DNA of 6,704 nucleotides from Legionellales bacterium UBA4722 (GTDB lineage Bacteria > Pseudomonadota > Gammaproteobacteria > DSM-16500): assembly GCA_002404295.1 (NCBI GenBank), contig DHJK01000019.1:45578-52281 (forward strand). The letters run 5' to 3'. The notes under the pieces are model-generated. The model worked only from the letters and a program-made list of their open reading frames with translations, made no database searches and was not told the origin of the DNA. The position numbers and the translations under genes are program-made. Below, one piece after another: positions 1 through 5,135 of this stretch; position 1 is the first letter of the stretch, and every line of letters starts with the position of its first letter.

Positions 1-23
1 ATTCTTCTGGCTTTCCTTTTTTG
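1..23. repeat. Terminal direct repeat, left copy (contig overlap)
   Basis: The first 23 bases of the window are identical to the last 23 (6682-6704). An exact match of prefix to suffix at both ends is what a circular molecule looks like when an assembler writes its overlap twice. If so, the unique length is about 6681 bp. The alternative is a contig that ends in the same short repeat on both sides. The copy also forms the right arm of the 13-bp dyad at the other end of the window. Confidence 0.85.
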
Positions 24-45
24 CGAGCAATCAAGTTCGCAAAAA
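18..45. repeat. 9-bp inverted repeat (hairpin)
   Basis: TTTTTGCGA at 18-26 is the perfect reverse complement of TCGCAAAAA at 37-45, with a 10-base loop. It overlaps the end of the terminal repeat, so on a circular molecule it would directly follow the 13-bp dyad at 6647-6694. A TATAAT match at 53-58 lies just downstream but has no good -35 box at normal spacing. The remaining bases up to the mqsA-like relic hold no gene I can support. Confidence 0.55.
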
Positions 46-278
46 TCTTGTTTATAATCTATTGGGTTTGAAAGAAAGTCAATAGAGAATCTTTTATTTT
101 TTATACCATTTAAAAAATTCATGCCGCAATCAAGCATCTGAGAAATAAAAAATACAAGATAGAGATATTAATATTGCACGTGAACGTTTTACTCAGTTAA
201 TCTATGACGGATTATGTAAATAAAGTTTCAGGTAGATGAGATGGGATACTTTATTATTTTCTTTAGGGGGGGGTGCGA

Positions 279-560
279 ATGAAATGCCATGCATGTAGTA
301 AAGGTATTTTAAGTCAAAAGACAAAACAGCACGTATTTACCTACAGGGGCAAATTTATAAAGTTAGACCAGCCCGGGTTATGGTGCAACTCTTGCGAAGA
401 AGGTATTTTAAACGGCGAAGATATTGCTAAAACTGAAAAATCTTTTGATGAATTCAGATCAAACGTTGATGGTTAGCTGCGCTCGGAAGAAATTCGTTAA
501 ATTCGTAAAGATATTCTTAAGCTGTTTGAAGTTATTAAAGGTTGTTGTGCTATCCTTTGA
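279..560 (+). pseudogene. Broken MqsA-like (YgiT-type zinc finger) antitoxin
   Basis: The open part (279-476, 65 residues from the ATG) matches the N-terminal zinc domain of MqsA-type antitoxins: MKCHAC near the start and CNSCEEG further on give the two CxxC pairs expected to bind one zinc ion, and a TYRG segment lies between them. Intact MqsA is about 130 residues, with a C-terminal helix-turn-helix that binds the toxin-antitoxin promoter. Here a TAG follows at 474-476. The frame then reads on as SEEIR, a second stop, IRKDILKLFEVIKG, and a TGA at 558-560. These pieces resemble the linker and the very C-terminus of the family, so the helix-turn-helix core seems deleted. A GTG at 273 is also in frame, but ATG 279 fits the family and follows a G-rich Shine-Dalgarno at 266-273. 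No MqsR-type toxin gene is visible upstream. The short open piece might still make a free zinc domain. Confidence 0.65.
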
Positions 561-572
561 CCTGGGAGCAAA

Positions 573-649
573 TTGATAATGCTCAGCATATCGATTGCAA
601 AAGGTATCGAATAGTGACACTTTTTGCAATCGATATGCTGGTGTATCAA
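573..649. repeat. Long hairpin / small palindromic element
   Basis: A perfect 19-bp inverted repeat has its left arm at 584-602 (CAGCATATCGATTGCAAAA) and right arm at 622-640, with a 19-base loop. A further 6 bp pair outside it (TTGATA 573-578 with TATCAA 644-649) across a 5/3-base internal loop. It lies 12 bp after the last stop of the antitoxin relic. Neither flank has a run of T, so it is a poor intrinsic terminator; a small non-autonomous mobile element or a structured RNA is more likely. The rest of the gap up to 887 is AT-rich. A weak -35-like TTGCGT at 798-803 with an AT-rich stretch at 821-830 could serve the ATPase gene, but nothing else is seen. Confidence 0.75.
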
Positions 650-887
650 GATATATCGATATCAACTTGAGTTTATGACAGTATTTAATCCTCATTAAAT
701 GATTCTTATCAGAGGTTATCAGAGATCCATCCAGTTTTTTTATGTTTTATTATTAAAAACAATAAGTTATATCTTTTCTCATGATTAATTCGAGACTTTG
801 CGTATTTAACGACAAACTTTAATTTAAAATGACATGAATTTCGTTTTTAATGTGGACTTTAACATAAAATCTGCATATAATAAGAAA

Positions 888-2084
888 ATGCTATATAAAA
901 TCATCATTGAAAACTTTTTTTCGATCGCCGATAGGCAGGAGCTGACTTTTGAGGTTCCTGCTAATGCGCCAGATTTGGCTTGTTTCAAGCTTTCCCGTTC
1001 TAATCAGAAAACACGTTTGCCAGTAGTAGTCGGTTTTTTCGGCTCAAACGCTTCAGGTAAGTCTACTATTATGCGTGCGGTTGTTTCGGCAGCTATATTT
1101 GCGTGCCATAGCTTTGATTGGGTAGGTCAAGTAAATAACTTATTCCAACCTTATAGGCAAAAAGATTGGTGGGGGAAGCCAACCAAAATTACTATAGAGT
1201 TTGATAGTCAGCTTAGTGACAGTGATCCCTCTGCGATTTTTCGTTATGAACTGCATATTGGCCATCAAGCTAATGATCTAGGTAATAAGGTTGTTTTATA
1301 TGAAGCGTTGTCGTATGCCCCTAAGGGTAAGTTTCGTCACCTTTTTGAACGGGAAGACCAACAATTTCATTTTGGGCGTGAGTTCGATATTCCTGGTGCT
1401 AATGACCCAAGAGCGCAAAGCATCCGTCCTAACGCCAGCGTGATTAGCACTCTAGCAAAATTAAATCATCCGTTATCTAGTTATTTAAGTAAGGTAATAG
1501 GCGCATTGCAAACCAATATTATTGGCGTATACAAGATTCAACAAAACGTTAATCAATTTCTCTCTATCTATGTAAATGATAAAAATTGTTTAGATCGTTT
1601 GAATAAGGAATTAAGGCGTTTAGATATTGGTCTTGAATCGATGACTATTGAGCAAGGGAGTCAAGGCCCATTTGCAAAATTTCAACATGCTGGTCTTGAT
1701 GGGTTTATTTATTTCGATGAAGAATCAGCGGGTACCAAACGCTTTATTGAGATTTTTCCACGAATACATTACGCGTTGGAAACGGGTGGAATCGTTATGA
1801 TTGACGAGATCGATACCGACTTACACCCTCTTTTGTTGCCAGAATTATTTCGATGGTTCTGTGACCCAGAGCATAACGCTCGTGGAGCGCAGCTGTTTTT
1901 TACCGCTCACAATCCGGGCTTATTAGATGACTTGGAAAAAGAGCAAGTATTTCTTACTGAAAAACCTAGCGGGCAAGCTACGCATGTTTATGGCGCGCGT
2001 GACATTAAAGGTTTGCGCCGTGAGCCAAGTTTAATGAGAAAGTACCTTGCCGGTGAATTGGGTGCAATACCGCGTATCGGATAA
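888..2084 (+). CDS. RloA-like AAA15-family ABC-type ATPase
   Basis: An ATPase of the COG1106 (AAA15/RloA, AriA-like) group, cytoplasmic. Members pair with a TOPRIM- or nuclease-type partner in anti-phage and anticodon-nuclease-linked loci, where the ATPase acts as sensor and scaffold. Numbered from the alternative ATG at 834 (416 residues), the motifs are: Walker A GSNASGKST at 70-78, a signature-like ESAGTKR at 297-303, Walker B VMIDEID with D324 and E325 followed by a D-loop-type LHP, the H-switch TAHNP with H359, and the usual C-terminal YLAGELGAIP. All are intact and the length is normal. I chose ATG 888 (398 residues) because homologues begin with a strand like MLYKIIIENFFSI; the 18 residues before it look untranslated. 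Neither start has a clear Shine-Dalgarno. The partner gene 3 bp downstream is decayed, so the ATPase is probably an orphan. The family call is firm; a role in defence is inferred. Confidence 0.9.
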   Translation: MLYKIIIENFFSIADRQELTFEVPANAPDLACFKLSRSNQKTRLPVVVGFFGSNASGKSTIMRAVVSAAIFACHSFDWVGQVNNLFQPYRQKDWWGKPTKITIEFDSQLSDSDPSAIFRYELHIGHQANDLGNKVVLYEALSYAPKGKFRHLFEREDQQFHFGREFDIPGANDPRAQSIRPNASVISTLAKLNHPLSSYLSKVIGALQTNIIGVYKIQQNVNQFLSIYVNDKNCLDRLNKELRRLDIGLESMTIEQGSQGPFAKFQHAGLDGFIYFDEESAGTKRFIEIFPRIHYALETGGIVMIDEIDTDLHPLLLPELFRWFCDPEHNARGAQLFFTAHNPGLLDDLEKEQVFLTEKPSGQATHVYGARDIKGLRREPSLMRKYLAGELGAIPRIG

Positions 2085-2087
2085 ATA

Positions 2088-2180
2088 ATGACAAGAAGAA
2101 TAATTTTACAGCGGACGCGATTTTTCTTCTCAGTTGAAGGCGAGTAAGTTATTAAATGGTTTCAAAAGATTATTGAATAA
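2088..2180 (+). pseudogene. Relic of RloB-like (TOPRIM-type) partner
   Basis: ATG 2088 lies 3 bp after the ATPase stop. It reads MTRRIILQRTRFFFSVEGE and then meets TAA at 2145-2147; the same frame continues VIKWFQKIIE to a second TAA at 2178-2180. A basic start followed by a hydrophobic strand and VEGE is what TOPRIM-type partners of this ATPase group show at their N-terminus, where the glutamate helps hold the metal ion. A KWFQ-type helix next also fits. The rest of the expected roughly 200-residue protein is absent: the neighbouring gene on the other strand ends at 2186. I read this as the stump of the effector gene, removed by a deletion. The family assignment rests on about 30 residues plus position. 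Confidence 0.5.
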
Positions 2181-2185
2181 AGTAT

Positions 2186-2896
2186 TTAATTAACAGGTTT
2201 GTTGTAGTTATAAGGTACTTTTGCGGTGCCGTAATTGCTTAAGTCTTTTGCTGAGCCTTGTGCTCGAATTAGCATTTCATTATTAAATGAAGAAATTGGT
2301 ACATTTGCTTTGAGTTTTACAGTAACGTTATTTTTTGAAGCAGTAGTGGCATCTACTTTTTTCCACTCCCCGTTTCCAGCATAAATTTCGGCACCATGCT
2401 GCTGCACATTTTTTAAGAATGCTGGTGTATTGTTTTCGGTTGTTAAGTTAACTTCTGTATAGGATGAAAAAGTTACTTGTTTTGGGATATCCTGAACAAT
2501 GTAAAAATTAATTTGACCGCTTTTGATCCTGTTATCATTCAATGTTGCAATTACTTTCAATTGAAATATGCCACCTTCTGTTGTTGGGAGAGGTATTGTT
2601 GGCTCTAATCCTTTTTCTTCAAAAAGAACTTTATTGTCCTGTAATAGTTGCCAGTCTGCTGAACTAATATCTCCTCGGGTTATCGCTTGATGAGAGTCAA
2701 AATTTAAACGAATCTTTTGGCCTGGAAATAAGCTGATTGTTGGTGTAATAGAATTGATTTTGAATAATTTTACTTGGTAAAATGGCATTAAATCCCAATA
2801 ACTTAATAAGCCCCATATGATCATGAATAGGCCATAGAGTTTAAGGGTGGCGCCAAGCCATAGGCTATCGTTTATAGATGTTAGAAACTTTATCAT
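2186..2896 (-). CDS. Unrecognised single-pass membrane-anchored beta-rich protein
   Basis: A 236-residue protein that I do not recognise. Residues 12-34 form one strong hydrophobic segment (LWLGATLKLYGLFMIIWGLL and on), following a short N-terminus with one lysine, which fits an uncleaved signal anchor. The rest, about 200 residues, would then face the periplasm. It has no cysteine and is rich in alternating beta-strand patterns. Residues 50-135 (from TPTISLFPGQKIRLNF to GQINFYIV) look like one Ig- or PKD-like sandwich, and 138-236 like a second. No catalytic motif is evident. The ATG at 2896 has no strong Shine-Dalgarno. The gene converges on the RloB-like relic with only a few bases between them and diverges from the DUF234 gene. 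The layout alone does not suggest a function. Confidence 0.75.
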   Translation of the reverse strand: MIKFLTSINDSLWLGATLKLYGLFMIIWGLLSYWDLMPFYQVKLFKINSITPTISLFPGQKIRLNFDSHQAITRGDISSADWQLLQDNKVLFEEKGLEPTIPLPTTEGGIFQLKVIATLNDNRIKSGQINFYIVQDIPKQVTFSSYTEVNLTTENNTPAFLKNVQQHGAEIYAGNGEWKKVDATTASKNNVTVKLKANVPISSFNNEMLIRAQGSAKDLSNYGTAKVPYNYNKPVN

Positions 2897-2918
2897 TGCA
2901 AGTATGTCCGTATACTAA

Positions 2919-3080
2919 ATGAAAAAAGAGATATATCAATCTCTGAGTATATCTGATTTGGAGGTTGCTTTGCACCCCGCCTGCATCCTGATTTGATATA
3001 TAGAAATTCTGAAGTTACGTGAAAGACCCATTACACTTGGTGGTAGTGGGTATTATCACATAGGTAGCCTTATTTCTTGA
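2919..3080 (+). pseudogene. Possible small regulator relic (weak)
   Basis: From ATG 2919 one frame runs 25 codons to TGA 2994-2996, then a further 27 open codons to TGA at 3078-3080. The two halves read sensibly as one short protein: ISDLEVALHPACILI, stop, YIEILKLRERPITLGGSGYYHIGSL. The second half loosely recalls AlpA-type excisionase regulators (a LxxxEILKL-like helix and a P-I-x-LG segment), but the central helix-turn-helix is not there. There is no Shine-Dalgarno. It may be a chance open frame. Confidence 0.2.
3026..3051. repeat. 9-bp imperfect hairpin
   Basis: ACCCATTAC at 3026-3034 pairs with GTAGTGGGT at 3043-3051 around an 8-base loop, with one G:T wobble on the + strand. No T tract follows on either strand, so it is not a good intrinsic terminator. 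It lies inside the gene-free stretch 2897-3309 and has no obvious partner. Confidence 0.4.
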
Positions 3081-3141
3081 TTTTACATGAGATATATTTC
3101 TTCATGCGATTCTTTTACGGCTTTGTGATGTAAAAAACATA

Positions 3142-3291
3142 TTTTGGTGCGGCGGCCATAGGCCTTTTTTGGGCGCACCAAAAACGATTTAATTGATTTG
3201 GTGCGTCCAAATCCTCAGTCCGTTAGGCGCACCAAATCAATAAAATGTGTTTTAGTGCGGCACTAATTCTGATAGAATGGACGCACCAAAT
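3142..3291. promoter_or_regulatory. Array of six phased, alternating 10-bp half-sites
   Basis: Six copies of one 10-bp half-site alternate in orientation: 3142-3151 (TTTTGGTGCG), 3174-3183 (CGCACCAAAA), 3196-3205 (ATTTGGTGCG), 3228-3237 (CGCACCAAAT), 3250-3259 (TTTTAGTGCG, one mismatch) and 3282-3291 (CGCACCAAAT). Starts are spaced exactly 32, 22, 32, 22 and 32 bp, giving three 54-bp units. The bases between copies (22 within a unit, 12 between units) are not conserved. Steps of 22 and 32 bp are close to two and three helical turns, so all copies lie near the same face of the DNA. In unit 2 the arms extend to 14 perfect base pairs (3192-3205 with 3228-3241). The array ends 18 bp before the DUF234 gene. 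It may be a multi-site operator, tandem hairpins in an RNA, or a BIME-like repeat. Confidence 0.8.
3250..3278 (+). promoter_or_regulatory. Possible extended -10 promoter of the DUF234 gene
   Basis: TAGAAT at 3273-3278 differs from TATAAT by one base and is preceded by TG with one base between (3270-3271), an extended -10 arrangement. The -35 region (TTTTAG, 3250-3255, 17 bp upstream) is poor, as extended -10 promoters tolerate. The box sits in the gap between the fifth and sixth half-sites, so a protein bound there would be expected to block RNA polymerase. The leader would be about 25 bases long. Confidence 0.4.
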
Positions 3292-3294
3292 TAG

Positions 3295-3308
3295 ATAACC
3301 GAGGTTAT
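3295..3308 (+). promoter_or_regulatory. Palindrome covering the Shine-Dalgarno of the DUF234 gene
   Basis: ATAACC-GA-GGTTAT is a perfect 6+2+6 palindrome ending one base before the GTG start at 3310. The Shine-Dalgarno GAGG (3301-3304, five bases before the start) is inside it, which supports this start. In RNA, ATAAC and GTTAT could pair around a CGAG loop and partly hide the ribosome site; in DNA it could be an operator. Confidence 0.5.
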
Positions 3309-3309
3309 T

Positions 3310-4749
3310 GTGAGCACGCCTTTTGTTGGCCGAGAAGCGGAAATTCAAGAACTGACTGATTTGCAGCATAAAAATTCTGCGAATTTAGTTATTGTTCAGG
3401 GTCGACGACGTATAGGAAAAAGCAGATTGATTGAAGAGTTTGCTGATAACCAGAAGTTTTATTCAATAGCTGGAATTGCTCCTACAAAAGAAACAACGGC
3501 ACAAATGCAGCGTGATGAGTTTGCGCGTCAATTAAGTGAGCAGTTGGACACTCCAAAATTTAGCATGACTGACTGGGGTGATTTATTTACTTTCCTCGCT
3601 AAGAACACAGAAAAAGGAAAAGTGGTTATTTTGTTCGATGAGATTTCATGGATGGGATCTTTAGATTCTACTTTTTTGGGTAAATTGAAAAATGCATGGG
3701 ATACGCAGTTTAAGAAGAATTCAAAGCTGATGTTAGTATTATGCGGATCAGTATCATCTTGGATAGAAAAGAATATTATAAGTAGTACATTGTTTTTGGG
3801 GCGCCCAACCTTATACATCAAGTTACCTGAGCTTTCGGTTGCTGATTGTGATGAATTTTGGCGTACCCATCGTGAAAGAATTTCTGCATACGAAAAACTA
3901 AAAGTGTTATCGATCACAGGTGGCGTACCAAGGTATCTTGAATTAGTAAATCCTAATAAGAGCGCAGAAGACAATATAAGAACTTTGTGCTTTTCTCCAA
4001 ATGCACCATTATTGAATGAATTTGAACGAATATTTTCTGATATTTTTGGTGAACGCAGCAAATTATATAAAAAAATTATTGATCGATTAGTGAGTGGGCC
4101 TGCAAGCCAAGAAGAAATCTTAGCAAGTTGTGGGCGAAGTAAAACGGGAGATTTTAGTGAGTATTTGGCAGATTTAAGTACGGCTGGTATTATATCAAGA
4201 GATTTTACTTGGCATTTGAAAGATGGCAAAACCTCAAAATTAAGTCGCTACCGTCTTAAAGACAATTACGTGCGATTTTATTTGAAATACATACAGCCAA
4301 ACAAAACTAAAATAGAGAAAGGTACTTTTAAAAAAACCTCAGTGACAACGTTGACTGGATGGGAAAGTATTATTTCACTGCAATTTGAAAATCTTGTATT
4401 AAATAATGATTCATTAATCGTAAAGCTATTAGGTGTGCCGCCAGAAGAGATTGTATTCTCAAATCCGTACTTTCAGAAAACGACAAAGATACATCCAGGA
4501 TGTCAAATTGACCTGTTAATTCAGACGAAGTTTAATTGTATGTATGTGTGTGAAATCAAATTTTCCAGATCAGAGATAAAAGCATCAGTTATTGATGAAG
4601 TTAAGCAAAAAATTAGCAGATTAAATATACCCAAAAACTTTTCATATCGCCCTATACTTATACACGTGAACGGTGTTAATGATGCAGTAGTTGATAGTGG
4701 TTATTTTGCAAAAATAATTGATTTTGGGCAGCTTTTATCGGGTAGATGA
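3310..4749 (+). CDS. AAA+ ATPase with C-terminal DUF234 nuclease-like domain
   Basis: A 479-residue cytoplasmic protein of the COG1672 archaeal/bacterial ATPase group. N-terminal FVGRE at 5-9, Walker A GRRRIGKS at 31-38, Walker B VVILFDEISWM with D110 and E111, a sensor-like strand LVLCGSVSSW at 142-151, and GGVPRYL at 204-210, a signature of the family. A winged-helix-like region (about 250-315) leads to YRLKDNYVRFYLKYIQPNK at 314-332, typical of DUF234. The C-terminus has a PD-(D/E)XK pattern that looks intact: E360, D401 in QIDLLI, and E415-I-K417 in CEIKFS. Such proteins are ATPase-nuclease fusions of unproven function, probably in defence or mobile-element biology. GTG 3310 is chosen for its GAGG five bases upstream. 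The gene stands alone on its strand, with the half-site array, a possible promoter and a palindrome packed into the 170 bp before it, so it is probably tightly regulated. The family is sure; the function is not. Confidence 0.92.
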   Translation: MSTPFVGREAEIQELTDLQHKNSANLVIVQGRRRIGKSRLIEEFADNQKFYSIAGIAPTKETTAQMQRDEFARQLSEQLDTPKFSMTDWGDLFTFLAKNTEKGKVVILFDEISWMGSLDSTFLGKLKNAWDTQFKKNSKLMLVLCGSVSSWIEKNIISSTLFLGRPTLYIKLPELSVADCDEFWRTHRERISAYEKLKVLSITGGVPRYLELVNPNKSAEDNIRTLCFSPNAPLLNEFERIFSDIFGERSKLYKKIIDRLVSGPASQEEILASCGRSKTGDFSEYLADLSTAGIISRDFTWHLKDGKTSKLSRYRLKDNYVRFYLKYIQPNKTKIEKGTFKKTSVTTLTGWESIISLQFENLVLNNDSLIVKLLGVPPEEIVFSNPYFQKTTKIHPGCQIDLLIQTKFNCMYVCEIKFSRSEIKASVIDEVKQKISRLNIPKNFSYRPILIHVNGVNDAVVDSGYFAKIIDFGQLLSGR

Positions 4750-4783
4750 GACGGTGGAATGAGCTCAATATGCCGACTCCAAA

Positions 4784-4969
4784 ATGTATGATGATGAAAT
4801 ACATCCTAAAAATAAAATCGTGAAAGATGCATTAAACGACGACAGTGTGGATCATCTAGGTAAGCTTGTCTTAAGAAAATCAATAACCTGTAAGGTAAAA
4901 AGTAACCGTATGTCAATGTACATTGCCATACGGTTTACATTTAATGAAGCTTTTTCTTTAACGCTATAA
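4784..4969 (+). CDS. Doubtful 61-residue open frame
   Basis: Open from ATG 4784 for 61 residues (starting MYDDEIHPKNKIVKDAL). There is no Shine-Dalgarno, and its last third runs through the terminator hairpin at 4902-4938 and into the opposite-strand Rpn gene, so it is probably not a gene in full. The first 34 residues (to VLRKSI) read like ordinary protein and could be a fragment. A different 25-codon frame starts at ATG 4746, overlapping the DUF234 stop as ATGA; I do not recognise it either. Confidence 0.15.
   Translation: MYDDEIHPKNKIVKDALNDDSVDHLGKLVLRKSITCKVKSNRMSMYIAIRFTFNEAFSLTL
4894..4938 (-). terminator. Intrinsic terminator of the Rpn gene
   Basis: Read on the minus strand just after the Rpn stop, a long stem forms from 4938 to 4902. 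The GTAAACCGTATG side pairs with CATACGGTTAC apart from one bulged base, one mismatch follows, and the core CAATGTACATTG (4914-4925) is a perfect 12-bp palindrome. A run of five T follows on that strand (4897-4901). On the + strand the flank is less T-rich, so it may stop transcripts from the DUF234 side only weakly. Confidence 0.65.
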
Positions 4970-5135
4970 GTGTTTCAAGCGGCAATTCAGTTATTTTTGT
5001 TATTAGTGCAAGATCATAGCCTTCAGATAACAGACGTTCGGCAATGATGATTTTTTCTTTCTCTATGCCTTTTTCTATGCCTTTTTCTATACCTTTCTCT
5101 ATGCCTTTTTGTTCAAACCGTTGTGCAAGTGTCAT
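4941..5135 (-). CDS. Possible internal gene: short C-terminal Rpn product (RpnS-like)
   Basis: Met248 of the Rpn protein is preceded on the coding strand by AAGAGGTG (5148-5141) and five bases (AAGCA) before ATG 5135. This is a better ribosome site than that of the full gene. Starting there gives 64 residues in the same frame: MTLAQRFEQ, four GIEK repeats, then a helical C-terminus (IIIAERLLSEGYDL and on). In enterobacterial rpn genes a short C-terminal protein made from an internal start has been reported to block the toxicity of the full nuclease (Storz laboratory). I infer the same here from the site; expression is not shown. Confidence 0.55.
   Translation of the reverse strand: MTLAQRFEQKGIEKGIEKGIEKGIEKEKIIIAERLLSEGYDLALITKITELPLETLIALKKKLH

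Noticed and set aside
147..223. Remnant of a toxin gene before the mqsA relic (frame ending RERFTQLIYDGLCK)
   Set aside because: Only about 20 codons are open and I cannot match them to MqsR or another toxin family.
266..273. Run of eight G before the antitoxin relic as a phase-variable switch
   Set aside because: It lies before the start codon of a broken gene and serves at most as a Shine-Dalgarno; nothing shows length variation.
459..695. 78-residue open frame on the minus strand
   Set aside because: It is antisense to the antitoxin relic and runs through both arms of the hairpin; no Shine-Dalgarno and no family resemblance.
3154..3170. Small terminator (GGCC-ATA-GGCC followed by six T)
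   Set aside because: A 4-bp stem with a 3-base loop is too short, and no gene on the + strand ends just upstream.
3171..3230. Integron attC site, because GTTAGGC at 3222-3228 fits the core site
   Set aside because: No matching inverse core RYYYAAC at the expected distance, no integrase, and the surrounding arms belong to the half-site array.
3142..3291. CRISPR array with 32-bp palindromic repeats and 22-bp spacers
   Set aside because: Only the 10-bp ends of the would-be repeat are conserved; its 12-bp middle differs between copies, and no cas gene is present.
3528..4229. 233-residue open frame on the minus strand
   Set aside because: It lies wholly antisense within the DUF234 gene, whose family motifs are clear.
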